A DNA stretch of 64,000 nt from Membranipora membranacea (lineage: Eukaryota; Bryozoa; Gymnolaemata; Cheilostomatida; Membraniporidae). Below are positions 12,335 to 26,000 of this stretch, in pieces. The stretch is taken from NCBI GenBank assembly GCA_914767715.1, contig OU612066.1:1369001-1433000 (forward strand). The letters are read 5' to 3'. The position numbers and the translations under genes were made by a program. The stretch's first letter is position 1; each line of letters begins with the position of its first letter. A model generated the notes under the pieces. That model saw only the letters and a program-made list of their open reading frames with translations, was not told the origin of the DNA and ran no database searches.

Positions 12335-15300
12335 CTGTGCAGCTAAAGCCAAGCTTCTTTCAGATTGTCTGCTCAACAACCCGTAGCAGACAACTCCAAT
12401 TTGTACTTCAACAGACATTCTGATGCGTTAAAAGTGCTTAGATAGCTGTATATGTAAGTTTGAGGCATCACATCATCAAATTCCTTACAAACATTATCAA
12501 ACCAAAGTGAATAGTTGTAATGTGATGCCACAAACTCGCACTTGCAGCCATCTAAGGAGTAAGAACCTAAATTATGTTCGGGTATACATAAAAAAGTATC
12601 ATGTGAAATTGCTTTTATAAACATAGTTTTGGCAATCAGACATTACATGTATTTCGTCTGCCGCATTATGGGCATTGATTTTTGCTTATTGAAATATTAT
12701 AGAAGAACTACTGATCTTTCAATTCCAACATAGCTCACCATGTCGTAAAATACAACCTCATTAAATGACAATTGATATCTGAAACCTGGGAACTTGAATT
12801 GTTTTTCATATTATGTATGTTAATGATGGCCTTCTCCAATGGATTTGCCCCGGTTTTGGAGCACCTCTACAACATCAAAAAATATACTACATCAGGGTAT
12901 TATGTTATATTCGCTGCAGGGTGCCAAAGTATAGCGTTATGTGGTCTAGAAAAAATTGAGAGAAATTGAATTGAATTCAATGCACTCCACTGTGCAATCA
13001 AAATGGTTTTGACGCCACCACCAGCATCATTTGCGACGCAGCAAACAGCAGAGTTGTCGAGTTAAGTAGGTGATACTGTTTACCTGAAATGACCCTTGCA
13101 AAAAATCTTCATGTATTAAAATGAGCAACCAGATACACTACTCCGGCTTGAGCTTCTTGAAGACCTGTTCATGGTTTCGTTCGATCCAATGAGTAGATTT
13201 GATTCTTGCAATTTTAGCATTGTTCTAGTATCGTGTTTGATTTTTATTAGTTTCTTTGATCTTGAAATCTACAAATACACTCACACCAGTACCTTGTGAT
13301 TCAAATTGATATGATAAGTTATACCATGGTTCTATAATCAAATGACGATTGGTAAATGATACATCTTCAACTTGGCAACTTTTTCAGCTAGTGTTGCTGA
13401 ATCTATTGATTGCAGAGATCATCATAAATAGAGTTTCTACTTCCAAAAATGATCTAATTTTCAATATACACGCCTCCGTATATTTAAAATTAAACAATAA
13501 AATGAAACAGATCAGAGCAAAAATCGGCAGCAACAATGTTTCCTTCATGTCAAGCAAGTTCATATTCAAACAAGAAAAGAAATGTAGGGGCGCTCATATC
13601 AGGTTCCTTGACCAGAAAGCTCACCATCAAGGTTGCGCTGTCAGCTGTCTCTTTCAAGCAGATTGTCTTAGTTTAATTGTGCCCTGTCAATAATTACTGC
13701 AATTACATGCATACTTTTAACATAGAGCTCGCCTGTCGTAAATTCATGATCACACTGTTTGGACAATTCCAACAGTAAACGGGGATGATGCTGTTATGAT
13801 ATAAAAAATACAGATCCGCAGCACTAGTACTCATGAGTTTGGTCTTGTCAGGTTCTAGATTTTTCAGTTCACCAACTCAACATGTAACTACCCCCAATAG
13901 CTGTGACATCTGTAGGGGTAACAGTATATTGTTAACAGTGATAACATGGCAAATCTGAAAACATTCCGCATATTCATTACCATGTTGACTGATATAAACA
14001 AGGTGCCCCTCCTCAATATTTAATTTATATCTCAAGAACTTAATAAACATAATTCCTACATCTCAACTTTTGGTAACCTATCTCATTCATTCATAAACAT
14101 GATCTAGGGAAACCCAATTAGTCCATTGTTGTAGAGTTAAGTTTCATATAAATACTATGTGTATATATATCATGTATATATATATATATATATATAGACA
14201 TACAAATCTATAACAGAGGAACATGTATGGTCCTTGAATCATTCCGCTCCTAACTGATAAGGGCCCAAAACTCTGAATTCAAAACATGGGAAAAAGTGTA
14301 GATTGATTTTATCGATTAAATACGTTTTCACTGTTCAATTATATTGGATCAGTTTTTACCCAGTTCAGAATATGTTTGAACCGGTTACCTTATTTCCAAA
14401 CAGTCTCATGACATTTTTTATGTACTTAGGAATAGAAGCGAGACAATTTTTTGCAGGTGATTTTTAGAGTGGCTGAGCTACATTAGAGAGTGTGCCTATC
14501 TCTGAAACCTTTCTCTCAGAGACTATGATGACACAAACTGTTGATTTAGTGTTTGAAAACTCATTGATTATACTATCATAATTGCAGTCACATCAAAAAA
14601 CATCAAATGTTAGATGGAACTTTTCCTGTTTCACTGCTTAACAATATAATAATTGTGTACCATCTTTTCGCCTGCAAAAAGAGGCATTTTACCGCTTAAG
14701 TCACTAAAGTTGACAAGCTATTCATAATAATTCTAAGCTAGATTTTTCATTTAACTCAGTGATAAGTATCAATGAAAACGATTTATATTGATAATGTTGA
14801 ATGTTCAATGTCTAGTAATCAAAAATTTTTACGAGTGTTTTTAATAATGAATTTTTATTATTATAATTATCAGCTAGTTGTCTATCCATGGAGAGAGAGG
14901 AGACAACTGGTGTTTGATTAAAAAGCATTAAAATCGCTATCTGATTATTCCGCCTGTAACATGTCAAATTGCAAGTCATATTGCTTTTTGGATGATGGAA
15001 CCATATTCTGAATGGACAATTTGGAAATGAATTTGTCTAAATTGAAAGACTTAAGGAGCGAGGATTTTGAGCAACGTTTGTTTGTCAGGATTTTTCTAAA
15101 AAGGCTTCACCACTCGGCAGCAACAGCCGGCATAACGATAACCAGCGTGAAATTATCAGATCTGTATTTCAACAGAACTTTGCCGTTCGATATGCTGTCC
15201 AACTGTTAGTTTCAACTGTGTCCCCAATCTTATAAAAAATATCATATTAGAGAGTTTGATGGTGCAGGCAGTGTTGCGTACTAAATGCATTTTAAGTACT

Positions 15301-15340
15301 CAGTTCCATTAAACACTCATACAACTTCCTGAGGTGCAAT
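12335..15340. other. region with no recognisable gene
   Basis: AT-rich, with short ORFs only (for example 12373-12624 minus, 13349-13693 plus) that carry no motif I recognise. A TA-rich microsatellite lies at about 14158-14198. Confidence 0.45.
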
Positions 15341-15342
15341 GG

Positions 15343-15450
15343 GTGTTATAAGACCTGTGGCAGGTGCTGTATGGAACACAACAAAACTGTATAGGCCTTG
15401 AGTGCTGTAAGACGTGTCCCATACAGCACAGGCCACACGTCTTACAACAC
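15343..15450. repeat. imperfect inverted repeat with 32-nt arms
   Basis: Arms at 15343-15374 and 15419-15450 match as reverse complements at 28 of 32 positions, with a 44-nt spacer. The spacer itself contains another near-copy of part of the arm (GTGCTGTAAGACGTGT). Confidence 0.75.
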
Positions 15451-15776
15451 CTGTTGCCAGCGCCTGTTTTTAATGCCCATTCAGAACAGCATAAATTTTT
15501 GTAATGCAAATTCCATCGGTTATTAAAAATGGCGTGATGCTAACTTTTGTCAAGGTTGATAAATCCCATGAGAAGATAAGGCATATTGCCAAACCTAACT
15601 TAAATGGTTGAGCTCAAGTGTATTACCAACTCATTGGTTCATTGATAACAGTTGGGTTTTGCTATGATTCCCACTCTCCCTGTATTCTCTTTTTTATTAT
15701 AGGGAGTTGCCTTTTTTTGGAGTTATCAAGTATCAGTTGGGGCGAAACATAATATGGGCATTGAGTATAGGCAGGA

Positions 15777-15856
15777 GCAGCGGACTAAAGACCCAAAAAT
15801 CAGCGGAACATAGACCCATACGGAACATAGATCCGAACGGAACATAGACCTGCACC
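15777..15856 (-). repeat. dispersed repeat with TCTATGTTCCG motifs, copy 2 (inverted)
   Basis: On the minus strand this reads GGTCTATGTTCCGTTCGG, then ATCTATGTTCCG, then GGGTCTATGTTCCGCTG, then GGGTCTTTAGTCCGCTG, in the same order as 4769-4856 on the plus strand. Confidence 0.6.
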
Positions 15857-16509
15857 TCAAGTACTCCTTGTTGTGGTGTACACAGAGAGTTTTTAAATCT
15901 CCACAGATAAATAAGGCGGGGATCCAGCGTACTACCGACCCACAAGTAGAAGTCTAACCTAAGGCCATGCAATGATCTGTTTTGCATGTTGGGATTATGA
16001 GCTAGAGGAGATTTGCATAGAGATCAAGGAGCTCTTTTGCAAAAGAGGTATTTAATAAAAATATAACGCGGGAAATAAAGGAACAAACATGTGGAGTGAG
16101 TTAACCTTTGAGGTGAGACACATGGATTTTTAATTTTCCTAGGTTCTAATATTCAAAAGAAATTGAAGACTATAGAGTACAAAGGACATGAATGACATAA
16201 AAGCTTATCACTTTATTTAACTGTGACTGTCTGATGTTGAGATGTCAACAAAGAATCCATTGCTGCTTCAAGTCTATAATAATAATATCCATGTAGTGTA
16301 CAATTACATAGTTAGTTATGACTACTTTAATACGAAAATAATGTATACAGTCTAACAGAGGACAGATAAATAGGTATGCGCTATGACTATGACAAATTGA
16401 AGAAACGCGTAATTGGCCTAATTAGAATAAGTTAATTGGACCCTCTACTGAGACTGACATTATCCAGTTCCCAGTTTCTATCCAGGTCTTCAACGGTTAT
16501 CCGGTGCTG

Positions 16510-16830
16510 TGATTTCGCTGCAATCCCAGCATGTTGGGCTGGGAACCCATACAGATTTGGCAGACTGCTGAATGTCCGCGTGGCATCCGGTTTCATAATA
16601 CGCACCCGATCAGAGGAGATTTGATAGAGGCGGATTGGTGTGTAATGGAGGAGGATGGGTTGCAGACCCTCATCATCGGGACGATAAATTCATCCGGATG
16701 GGGTGGTTACAGCATATATTACTGCTCCAAGCCCATCCTTATGGGTATTAAGCTGCCAACAGTTCCCAATGGCTTCCGGATGAGTTTGTGACAGTCGCAC
16801 TTTGAGGTCGATACAAGGTGAAGTGATACT
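16510..16830. repeat. degenerate CATCCGGATGGG-type repeat, copy 2
   Basis: Contains GGAGGAGGATGGGTTGCAG, CTCATCATCGGGACGATAA and the stretch GACAGTCGCACTTTGAGG followed by TCGATACAAGGTGAAG. These align with 7395-7440 and 7705-7752 in the same order but with much less sequence between them. Confidence 0.6.
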
Positions 16831-17464
16831 GAGCAGTTGCTATAGTTTTGTTATACAGTATCGTTTTAAGTACTGCAGATGGTGTTTCCTAGACTTTTGT
16901 CATGAGTGGAGTGAGTGGAGCTCTGATCATGATGAGTCACCACTTCTACGTGGCTGCATAGTTTCCCACTCCAGGTTTTTGAGTAGTTTGGTACTACTAG
17001 TCATGTGATAACTCTGAGGTGGCCTCAAAGTGGTTAGGACAGATATCCTCACTTTTCTTTATGGCGAGTACTGAGAAAGAACTTCTTGGTATCAAATCTC
17101 AGTGTCAAAAGAGGTGTCAAATTTTGTTTTTCTGGTTTTTAAACTTCTCAAAACTTGTCCTCGGACTGCTATACTGATGAATTGGGTATAAACTTCCTGA
17201 GACCGTCTTACATTCCAGACACGGATGAAACAAGGAAGCTGATGGAAGGAGGTTGATGTCTGCTTCTGTGATTTCCGTAAATAATACATCAAAGATGATC
17301 GATTCTGACTTCTGGCTGTTGTAGAAGGGTTCTTGTTTCATGCTGTTTATTTTTGAAATAGCTATATGTTTTTGCCTGGATTGATCGACACTCTTGCTTG
17401 ACCGCCAACTCTGAACAGCACCAAAATACACAAACCACTACAACTGTTAATTAGTGTTGGCAAT

Positions 17465-17825
17465 GTCTCGGTATCAGTCCCGGTCTCGTGAGACTTGTCT
17501 CCTCGAGACACTGTCTCGACGAGACAGACATATGTTGAGACTTGTTCATTATAAACATTGTTATGATGATTACCCAATGGGCCATACGTAGGGTCAACAC
17601 CTTACCATACTGTATTATGATGTATTATCGTTACCATTGATCTTTCAAAATGATAATTTTTGTTCAGAACACCAGACTGATGTAATATCAAAATTAATAA
17701 AGTCAATATCAAAGTACCATATTCAATTTCTAGATGCCTATGAAGTGGCAGACTTTCAATTTTATCGGCATCAATATATGTCTCGGTCTCGTCACGGTCT
17801 CGAATTTCGTTGCTGTCTCGGTATA
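17465..17825. repeat. two clusters of GTCTCG motifs
   Basis: At 17465-17526 GTCTCG or its complement CGAGAC occurs repeatedly and forms small palindromes (GTCTCGTGAGAC, GTCTCCTCGAGAC, GTCTCGACGAGAC). A second cluster lies at 17779-17822, and GTCTCGGT heads both. The spacing suggests the subterminal regions of a small DNA transposon, but I could not define ends or a target duplication. Confidence 0.4.
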
Positions 17826-18353
17826 GTCCAGTCTTGCCAAAATCTGACAATTTGCCATCACTACTGTTAATGAAACTGCCCAAAGTGACCTCTGGGCAAA
17901 GACGTACGGTGTCAGCAGGGATCCATCACCAAACCTATCCTGTTCACCATCTTCATCATCGACCTGTTAGACTTATTCAAGGCCAAGTCTGAGGGCTATA
18001 TGTGTTCAAAACTTTGGTGACCAGAAGTCACCTTCATGAAGACCTTTCTACTCTTGAGCAATGGGGAACACCTGAATGGTAGAATCTAAGTGGTGTATTT
18101 GAAGAGACAAATTATTATTATCACACGTTTTTATTGAGGTTTCCATCTAAGTGTATTGAAAACATCAGAGTATAATAACTTGTTAACCTCATAAAAAAAC
18201 ATTATGCGCAAAAAAAATCTTATGTAGAGATTTAGTGTTGCCCTATAGTCTATGTGGTTGAAATGAATAGAAAACACACTATACATAAAATCGACATTAT
18301 TTTTTAACTAGATAGCAGTTAAAGTATTCAACCTCCTCTTAGGTTTCTTTGTT

Positions 18354-18385
18354 GGCATTCCATTATCAATTGATAATGGAATGCC
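18354..18385. repeat. perfect 32-bp palindrome
   Basis: Sixteen bases (GGCATTCCATTATCAA) are followed directly by their exact reverse complement, with no spacer. Confidence 0.9.
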
Positions 18386-21334
18386 TCTACCAGCAACTGT
18401 TGCTAGTGAGTTTAAATACTTCTACTAACTTGGGAGTAAATATTGAAAGCATCTTGCAATGGAACATGAATGCTGACTACACCTTCACACGAATGTCATT
18501 AAGAAACGGATTTGTGGGATGACTCTCCACAATCTACCCATCTCCATTGTCTCAACAGGGAGGGAAGGATATACCCTCCCACCCTCCCTGGTCACAGATT
18601 CCTCAAATATATCATGAGGCAAACACTCAAATACTCTCGTACCTCATTGGATTTAGATACAACCTACTCAACAACTAAACTTATCAAAAGCAGTGCAGAG
18701 ACCAGTTGACAGTACTAAGATGATTGACGTGTTACTAGTACAATTGAGTGGGGGACATGTTACACACAGCATATTTATCTGCACAGTTCAATATGTAACC
18801 ATTCCACTTCTCAAAGGAAAACTGCTAAACAACGCGTGATAATGATAATAATGACCTCACTTTCCACCGTAAGAAATGTTGAAAAACATTTATATGGTAC
18901 AGTTGGCTCAAAAATGTGTTTTCTGTTATCACTCAGCAGCCTACTATTCAGATGCATTTTTACTGAGACTTTCTACTGAAGTATACAACATTAAAAGGTC
19001 AAGTGTAATCCGTTTCGCCTGCATTAGAAATTGCCCCCTATTTGTGGTCGCAGGTTGCTTACCATCAACACCAGACATAGTAAAAATGGGGTGAATATTC
19101 AATGAATGTATAATATGAAAATGAAATGTGAAAATTACAATGAAAAATAGAATAATGTACAGTATGAATGTAAAAATTACAGGGTATAAACATAGACTTT
19201 GTAGCGGCAGCCGTGGTTAAGTTCTTGAGTTATTTATTGAGTTGTAAGTCTCGAACTGATGCCATTAAGACACCGTGAAAACTACAAAGTTTGAACAACA
19301 AGTTGGTAAAAATGTGTTTCCAAAAGTATAAAATTAGCAGGTATAACATCAAATACAGTTGAGACTTTTACATTATTTCACATCAAAGATATTAACAGAT
19401 CAGATTCACAGAAAAAGTAAAGTTATTAATTACCTGATTGGCTCTATAAAACGGCTGTGCTAAATTGGTGGAACATGACATGACCTTCCATGGCTAGGCC
19501 AAGCATAGAACAAATCTCTATGATCAATACACAAGTATTTATGGTCAGTTAAATTGTTTACAAAAAACATCTGAATGATTCATATATCTTCATAGCGGGC
19601 AACAGCAAACCACCGAACAGGTGGATATCTGATTAATAACCACAAAAGGTTACAAAATATTTACTGGTTGGTGACAAAAGCATGGGTTTATGAATCACTT
19701 TCTTATGAAAATATTAGGCTTTATACAGTGCAAAATAGATAAACAAGATGAGCTAAAATTAGGCCATGCTGGCCGTTACACTGCCACCTAAAACCACTTT
19801 GGTTTTAAAATAATTTAAGGCCAGCTGATGGCCATTAAAACAGTGTTTACTGGTATGCATTATGTACTGTCTGATTTGAGTTTGTGTGGTAATGCTGACA
19901 TGTGAAGATTCTTAGGCTATAGGTTTGGTTTGAGTGAGTAGGTACTCCATGAAGGTTGAACATAGTTTGTTCACAAGGGTGGATGTGGCAGCTTCACTAA
20001 ACTGCGGTAATCCCATTTGCGCATGACAGCGGCGTTGTGTTCCCAGTTGGAACTTCTGAGTTGCTTCACAAGACATTACTCTCAGTGGTTAGGGTAGGCA
20101 CACCCGTCCACTGTGTCAGATTACAGCTTTGAGTTATTGTCGTTTTACATGAGGGTCTTTAACTTAGGTGGAACATTACGGCATATCAGCTTTCAGACAT
20201 GTAGTACAGAAGGTACATAGTTAGGAGACAATAGTCCAAAAGGTCGTTAGAATTTGATGTAGGTTCAAGAACGAGTTGACAGGACCTGCTGAAGAAGGCT
20301 GATTTATGTGTGCAGGATTATCTCAGACTACCAATCTTGAGGCTTTACGTAACTGAGAAATCTAGTAGCAGAACCCATATTTCGTTCATAACTACTCCCT
20401 AATCCAGTGTCCTGAAAACTCTGACTGCTAAGCCCTTAGCATACTTCGTAGGTTTTCCTAGACAGCTGACTTGAAGATCCAGCAGCATTCTCCCGTAGTT
20501 TGGAATAAGATCTCACTCCCACCGTAGCTCGATACATCCATGTCCATCAGCATCAATCCTCAGTTTTCACTGTACTGCACATCGGGAGATTTAGTTTGAA
20601 GTTCAACAGATGTCAATAGGTTGATTGGTAGTTATTTTATTGTACTATATACCGTAGACACCATAGACACCATAGACACCGTGAAAACTGTAATGAATTA
20701 ATAGTTATGCGATAAAATATGATAATCAAGCATTAAGTGGTTGTCAGCACTACAGTATAAATTGACAGGTTAAAATAGCAATAAAAATGTAACAATTATA
20801 TTAAAAACAAATAATGATAAAATAAGCATGAATGCAAGCATGAGGTGAATTGTTCTTAAGTTGTCAAATTAGATAGAAGGAAAATAATACCTTGTTCGCC
20901 TTCTCCGATGATATGCAATAAATGTTTAATAACAGCAGTTGGTTTGGTTGGTGAGTATAAATTCTCAGTCGTCTGATTTAGTTGAGACTGGTAAGTGAGA
21001 CTAAGTCTTCAGAGTAACAGGTTGGGCAGCTTGATCGAGCGATGCCTTGACTTAGAATGACCAATATCAAAAATGTTGTAGAAATGAAGGATTCTAGCAG
21101 TAAATAACACTGAATCATAATTATTGCAAAATAAGTATTTTTAACAAAGAAAGTAACATGTTGCTGTCAAAAAAACGGCAGCCATAAAACCAACGGAAGC
21201 TTGATTCACCTATACCAGGACATTGATGTAACAATTGATGCTGAAATCATCTTGTTTGTTTTGATAATAATTCACAATACGCTAGAACTAAACTAAGGGA
21301 TGATTATGGTTGTTTGTGTGGCTAAATAAAACAT
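18386..21334. other. region with no recognisable gene
   Basis: No coding signal. A small tandem of AGACACC(A/G)T lies at about 20650-20682, and the string GACACCGTGAAAACT also occurs near 19270. Confidence 0.45.
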
Positions 21335-21400
21335 GACCTAGTGATGGATAATAAAACAAGGACAATGGACCTAGTGATGGGTAATAAAACAAGGACGATG
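21335..21400 (+). repeat. 33-bp tandem duplication
   Basis: Two adjacent 33-bp copies beginning GACCTAGTGATGG(A/G)TAATA differ at two positions. Confidence 0.85.
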
Positions 21401-21899
21401 ATATTTTCAATCTTACAGACTTAACATAGTATTACATGTTACTACTTAGTATAGTAAGCCTATGGTTAAAAGTGACCATCAAAATTCTATGTATTACATC
21501 ATTAGGTGTTGGCACATTTGATGATATTCTAAAACCCAGCTGACTTTGTCCAAAGAAATCTTAGTAACACACAAAGGTATCGACTTTAATGTGCTGGTTA
21601 CAGCAGTGCAATATTCTGAAAACAGTAAAACACCATTCATATGAAGTTTTATGTCTGCTGATCACTCTGTAAATCTAGACCTACCAATAACGTGGTACTC
21701 ACCAATTTATGATTATTAGTTAAGGCTGGTCCAGCTCTACCTTCTGCTGGTAATAATTAATCTTATTGTGATTCCAATTTCATCAATATATACCAAATGT
21801 TGAGCTTGATTAGATTTGACTATTTTATTCCCATTATTAATTTAAATTTCAGTATCAGAGGCTATGGTATGGAGAGACTCTAATGAGTTGAAAAAGCAC

Positions 21900-21935
21900 T
21901 TTGTAATTATCACCAATTTTGGTGATAATTACAAA
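21900..21935. repeat. 36-bp near-perfect hairpin
   Basis: Arms TTTGTAATTATCACCAA and TTGGTGATAATTACAAA are exact reverse complements with a 2-bp centre. Confidence 0.9.
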
Positions 21936-22763
21936 CTCCTCAACCTGACCATCATTTTGTTAACAGTACAGGTGACTAAACTGTTATACATATTGTATCA
22001 TCATAGGTCATAGCAGATTTGTAAACACCATAAACTTATAAATATAAAATATTTATATGTTTATGGTAAATACAAATGCACATTATTATCGACATACATA
22101 TCATTCAGTTACTACAGTTATACTTCTGGTTCATATTATGGTAACTGAGCATGGGTTAACGATTTTGGAATTAAAATTCTTAAACTCCTGTTTTTTCATT
22201 GCAGTTAAGGAACTTTTTCCTTTTCCTCACACAACGGATTTTAGTGAGACTTTACATTTACCCAGTCTAGGAGGCCTCATGGGTCCATTTTGGCTGGTTT
22301 TTTAACAGTGGAAACAAAAAACTTGTTGACCGTGCAGATGGTCACATAAAGCTTCCATACACCTTGACTAAATTATCATTCATGACTCCAATAAAAAATG
22401 GCCATAAATCTAGGAGCAAATTTAATCTTTGGTTTAAAGCTGCAGCCTAAATTTGGACAAAAGGTAATTAGCAGGGCGCAGTGAGAGGTGAATGGCATTC
22501 TTCTGTGTTATTATCTTATCTCGATGTACTTGACGATAGGCAAGCAGTGTTGTGTAACAACTTCACTTTTAAGAGCTAAATTAATTTTATCTAATGATAT
22601 TTTTATTATGAACTTTTCCATATATTATCCAGGTAACCTTAAATTTGGGTGTAGAGCCACCCCGCTAAGTTTTTTTGTTTGCTTTTTGAAGTGCAGACCT
22701 TTAAAATGAATGGGCGGCAGTTATATATCCAATCTCTAGGCGCTGCCTCTCCTGCTGAAGTAA

Positions 22764-22771
22764 TGACGTCA
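22764..22771 (+). promoter_or_regulatory. CRE-type palindrome TGACGTCA
   Basis: A full consensus CRE (bound by CREB/ATF/bZIP factors, and overlapping the core of XBP1/ATF6-type secretory-stress elements) sits 13 bp upstream of the TATA box and 85 bp upstream of the mucin ATG. Its position is that of a proximal promoter element. Use by any particular factor is inference. Confidence 0.6.
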
Positions 22772-22783
22772 TATCAAGGTTGG

Positions 22784-22791
22784 TATATAAA
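22784..22791 (+). promoter_or_regulatory. TATA box (TATATAAA) of the mucin gene
   Basis: TATATAAA followed by GGGAAGC lies 65 bp upstream of the start codon. Transcription would begin about 30 bp downstream, near 22815, giving a 5' UTR of about 40 nt. No other TATA-like box lies nearby in a better position. Confidence 0.7.
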
Positions 22792-22855
22792 GGGAAGCAC
22801 ACGAATCTTAAGACTATAACCTTGGTGAACTAATAAACGCCACCAAGCATCAGTC

Positions 22856-23040
22856 ATGTCGCGGAGGGCGGCATTAGGATGCCTTCTAGGTGTGCTAGGG
22901 TGAGTCAATACTATCAATTCTAGCTGCTCTTACCTGAATTAAATATTTCAAATCTATTCTATCTAATGAAAACCTCATTTTAATGCAACTGTTTTCTCCT
23001 TTTTCCAGGTTGGCTGGAAATATTTACGCGAACAGTGATT
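22856..23040 (+). other. mucin exons 1-2: signal peptide
   Basis: Exons 22856-22899 and 23009-23040. The encoded N-terminus, [20 protein letters not shown], has a basic n-region, a hydrophobic core and small residues before a probable cleavage site (around NIYA|NS), so the product is secreted. Confidence 0.88.
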
Positions 23041-26000
23041 GTGAGTATTGTTAAAATAGCATTTTTAATAAAATATAAATTATACAAAAACATCAGCTTA
23101 TTATTATTCCTGCTGTTTAAAAATATAGACAATTATTGTCTGTCGATGTGGCGTGTGTAGCTGGTTCTCAATTAAGTTGTGTTTGGATGTATGAAAATCA
23201 GGGATCAGTATTTTGATATTTTTTAGATCTATACGTTCCTGTACCAGCAACCGGCAACTCCTATGATTTACCATCCAGTTTTATGTCTAGTGGTTCACAA
23301 TCTACCAGCACAAAAGACTATTGTGAGACATGGAATCGCGAGAATTTTCAAACATTCGACGGTAAGCTGTATCGCTTCATGAGCCGATGTACTTACATCT
23401 TTGCCAAGGACTGCATACACCAAACATTCTCTATATACACCACCAATAATGGAGAATGCTTTGATGGTGAGAGGTGTACCACCGACATAGACATCTATAT
23501 CGGTATGGATCACGCTCTCTCACTGTCTAGAAACAATGTCTCCACTGTGGTGAGTCATTATTGGGTTTATTATCCAACCGTGACATTTGAATTTCTACGA
23601 AATGATTTCAAGCAATATTTGTACAGTGAGGCTTTTTAAATAGGAAATGAATCCTAGACATTTTTCAGTTCAATTTCGAACATTATTTTTTAATATTTGG
23701 TAACTTGTACATACACGGCTACTAAAGTTTTTATAAAAAGATAGCACAAGTTGAGGGCTGTGGATGGTGATGTGCTTGAAAAATATTCGTAATTCTTCCC
23801 CATTCCTTCCCTGAGCAGTATCTTATCATTATATTGTAGGTGAGAGATATTGAGACAGAGCAGAAGGTGTCGTTGCCTGCTATTGTCAGCGGTCTGGTTG
23901 TAGAGGAACTCGCTCACTACGTTTTCGTAGAGAGTAAGAAACTCGGCTTCAGACTTCAGTGGGACGGTTATGATTATCTCCACCTGGAGGTGAGTAACAC
24001 ATTGTATATAAATGTCCCTTTACATGATACGAGCTCTAGACAGTCTACTGATACATGCTACTGATTCAGAAGTTAGTCAAATAATAAGCTTCAGTTTTAT
24101 TATTTAACTCCATGCGCAGAAATGAATGTTCGGGAATAGAAGTGTTCCCCGGGGTCTTATCTACATATGCCCATAATGTCTGAGTATTGCTATGGTATTT
24201 TTGGGGCTTTCTTTAGGTTGACGAAAACCTGAAGAATAGAACATGTGGTCTATGTGGATTGTATGATGGAACACCAAAGAATGATTTCTACCTGCAAGAT
24301 GGTTCAGTCGTCTCCTCACCCTCAACATTCGCAAGTGACTACAAGCAGATCGACCTTATCGAAGGTAACCATTAGACCATCAGACCATTAGACCATGTAA
24401 CATGTTCTGTTATCATCTAAGCTATCCTAGCTATCTCAGCTATCCCATTTTTACTCTCCTATAAGGGAATTAAACACTTGTAGAAATTCTTTTGCTGGAG
24501 GCCAATAAAAATAATGTCATATTGTTATTCTGCACACGCCTTTGTATCATTCCGATTATATCAGCTCACTTTTCTATCATGTAATCTCGTTATATGTTAT
24601 AGATCAATGCCAGGAGACAGCTATGTCTGACGCTGCCTGTGACCAAACAAAACGAGAAGAAGCTAAGCTCTTCTGTGCTGATCTCATGAGAACTGAATTC
24701 GCCAACTGCCTGCAGGTAAAATATCTGTTATATCTCTCCTTTCTATCCAAAATGTGTGCGGATTGAAATTCAAAATAACTCAAGTAATGAAGCGGACTGT
24801 TCTTCTAATGACATGAGAATGTCATTTTTTGTTGTATGAGGAATCAACACTATATACTTGAGGCTATACCTATTACATTGTCCAAGGCAGATAATATACG
24901 AGCTGCTAACTGTAATATGTTTTATGATGTTATAGCTTGTTGATGCTGACTGGTATATGAACACATGTGAGAATGACTACTGCTCAGGAGGTAAGAAGGA
25001 TGCCTGTACTAGCTTCCAGTCCTACTTTGAGAACTGTCAGAAAAAAGGAGGTCCAGTCCTGGACTGGAGAGCCATCAAGTCTGAGTGTGGTATGTACTTC
25101 TCTCACTACTAGGAGGATAAGCAGACATGGTTATGAACTGCTCTAAAATAATGATGATTCTGGAAATTTTGATTTTGCATATATTTGTGTGTAGCTGTAT
25201 TGCCTCACCTCTTTAATTTCAAGTGCAACAATTTTCTTCAAATCTGTTTTTACTTTGGTGTAAATACCGATCACTCTATATTATGTAATACAGTTTTGAT
25301 TGTCGATTTTTTGTTGATTTGTGGTAATGTTGTTGACAGCTCTGCAGTGTGAGAATGGTATGGTATATAACAGATGCGGAAGCAGCTGCGACAGCACATG
25401 TGCTAATCCTAACCCAGTGTGTGCTAACGATATATGTATAGATGGCTGCCACTGTGTACAGGGTTATGTGAAGGAAGGTAACAGGTGTATCCGTAAGGCT
25501 GAGTGCCCATGTACTCATGGTACCACTGTACATCCTAGTGGATCAGAAATCACTAAAGACTGCAACAAATGGTAAGTGTTCCAGCCATATCTCACAATGA
25601 CTCTAAACTATCGGCACATATGCATTGTGAATGAATACGCTGCTGTTACTCAAATTTTTAGTATGAAATAATAAATAAATGTAAATGCAGTCTTTTTTTA
25701 TAACATGTTAGGCCGGTACAAAACCTTTGAAGAACTACGAGTATTGTTGTACAATGAGTAAGTCATACAGAGTAGTTATAGAGCCAATTACTTTTGTTGG
25801 TAATACTATTTGTTTGTTTGTAGCGTATGTGACGGAGGTAAGTGGGACTGTGAGACAAAGGTCTGCGATGCTGTCTGCTCATCTACTGGAGATCCTCATT
25901 ATAAGACATTCGATGGTAAGAGATACGACTTCCACGGTCACTGCAGCTACTATCTGGTACAGGGAGAACGGTACGAGATCAAAGCTCAGAACATAGAATG

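Noticed and set aside
12373-12624. 83-codon minus-strand Cys-containing ORF
   Set aside because: No recognised domain, no supporting exon or promoter; kept only as part of the non-coding region note.
22057-22305. 82-codon ORF upstream of the mucin as a possible first exon
   Set aside because: Separated from exon 1 by stops, lacks a donor leading to an in-phase exon, and lies upstream of the TATA box.
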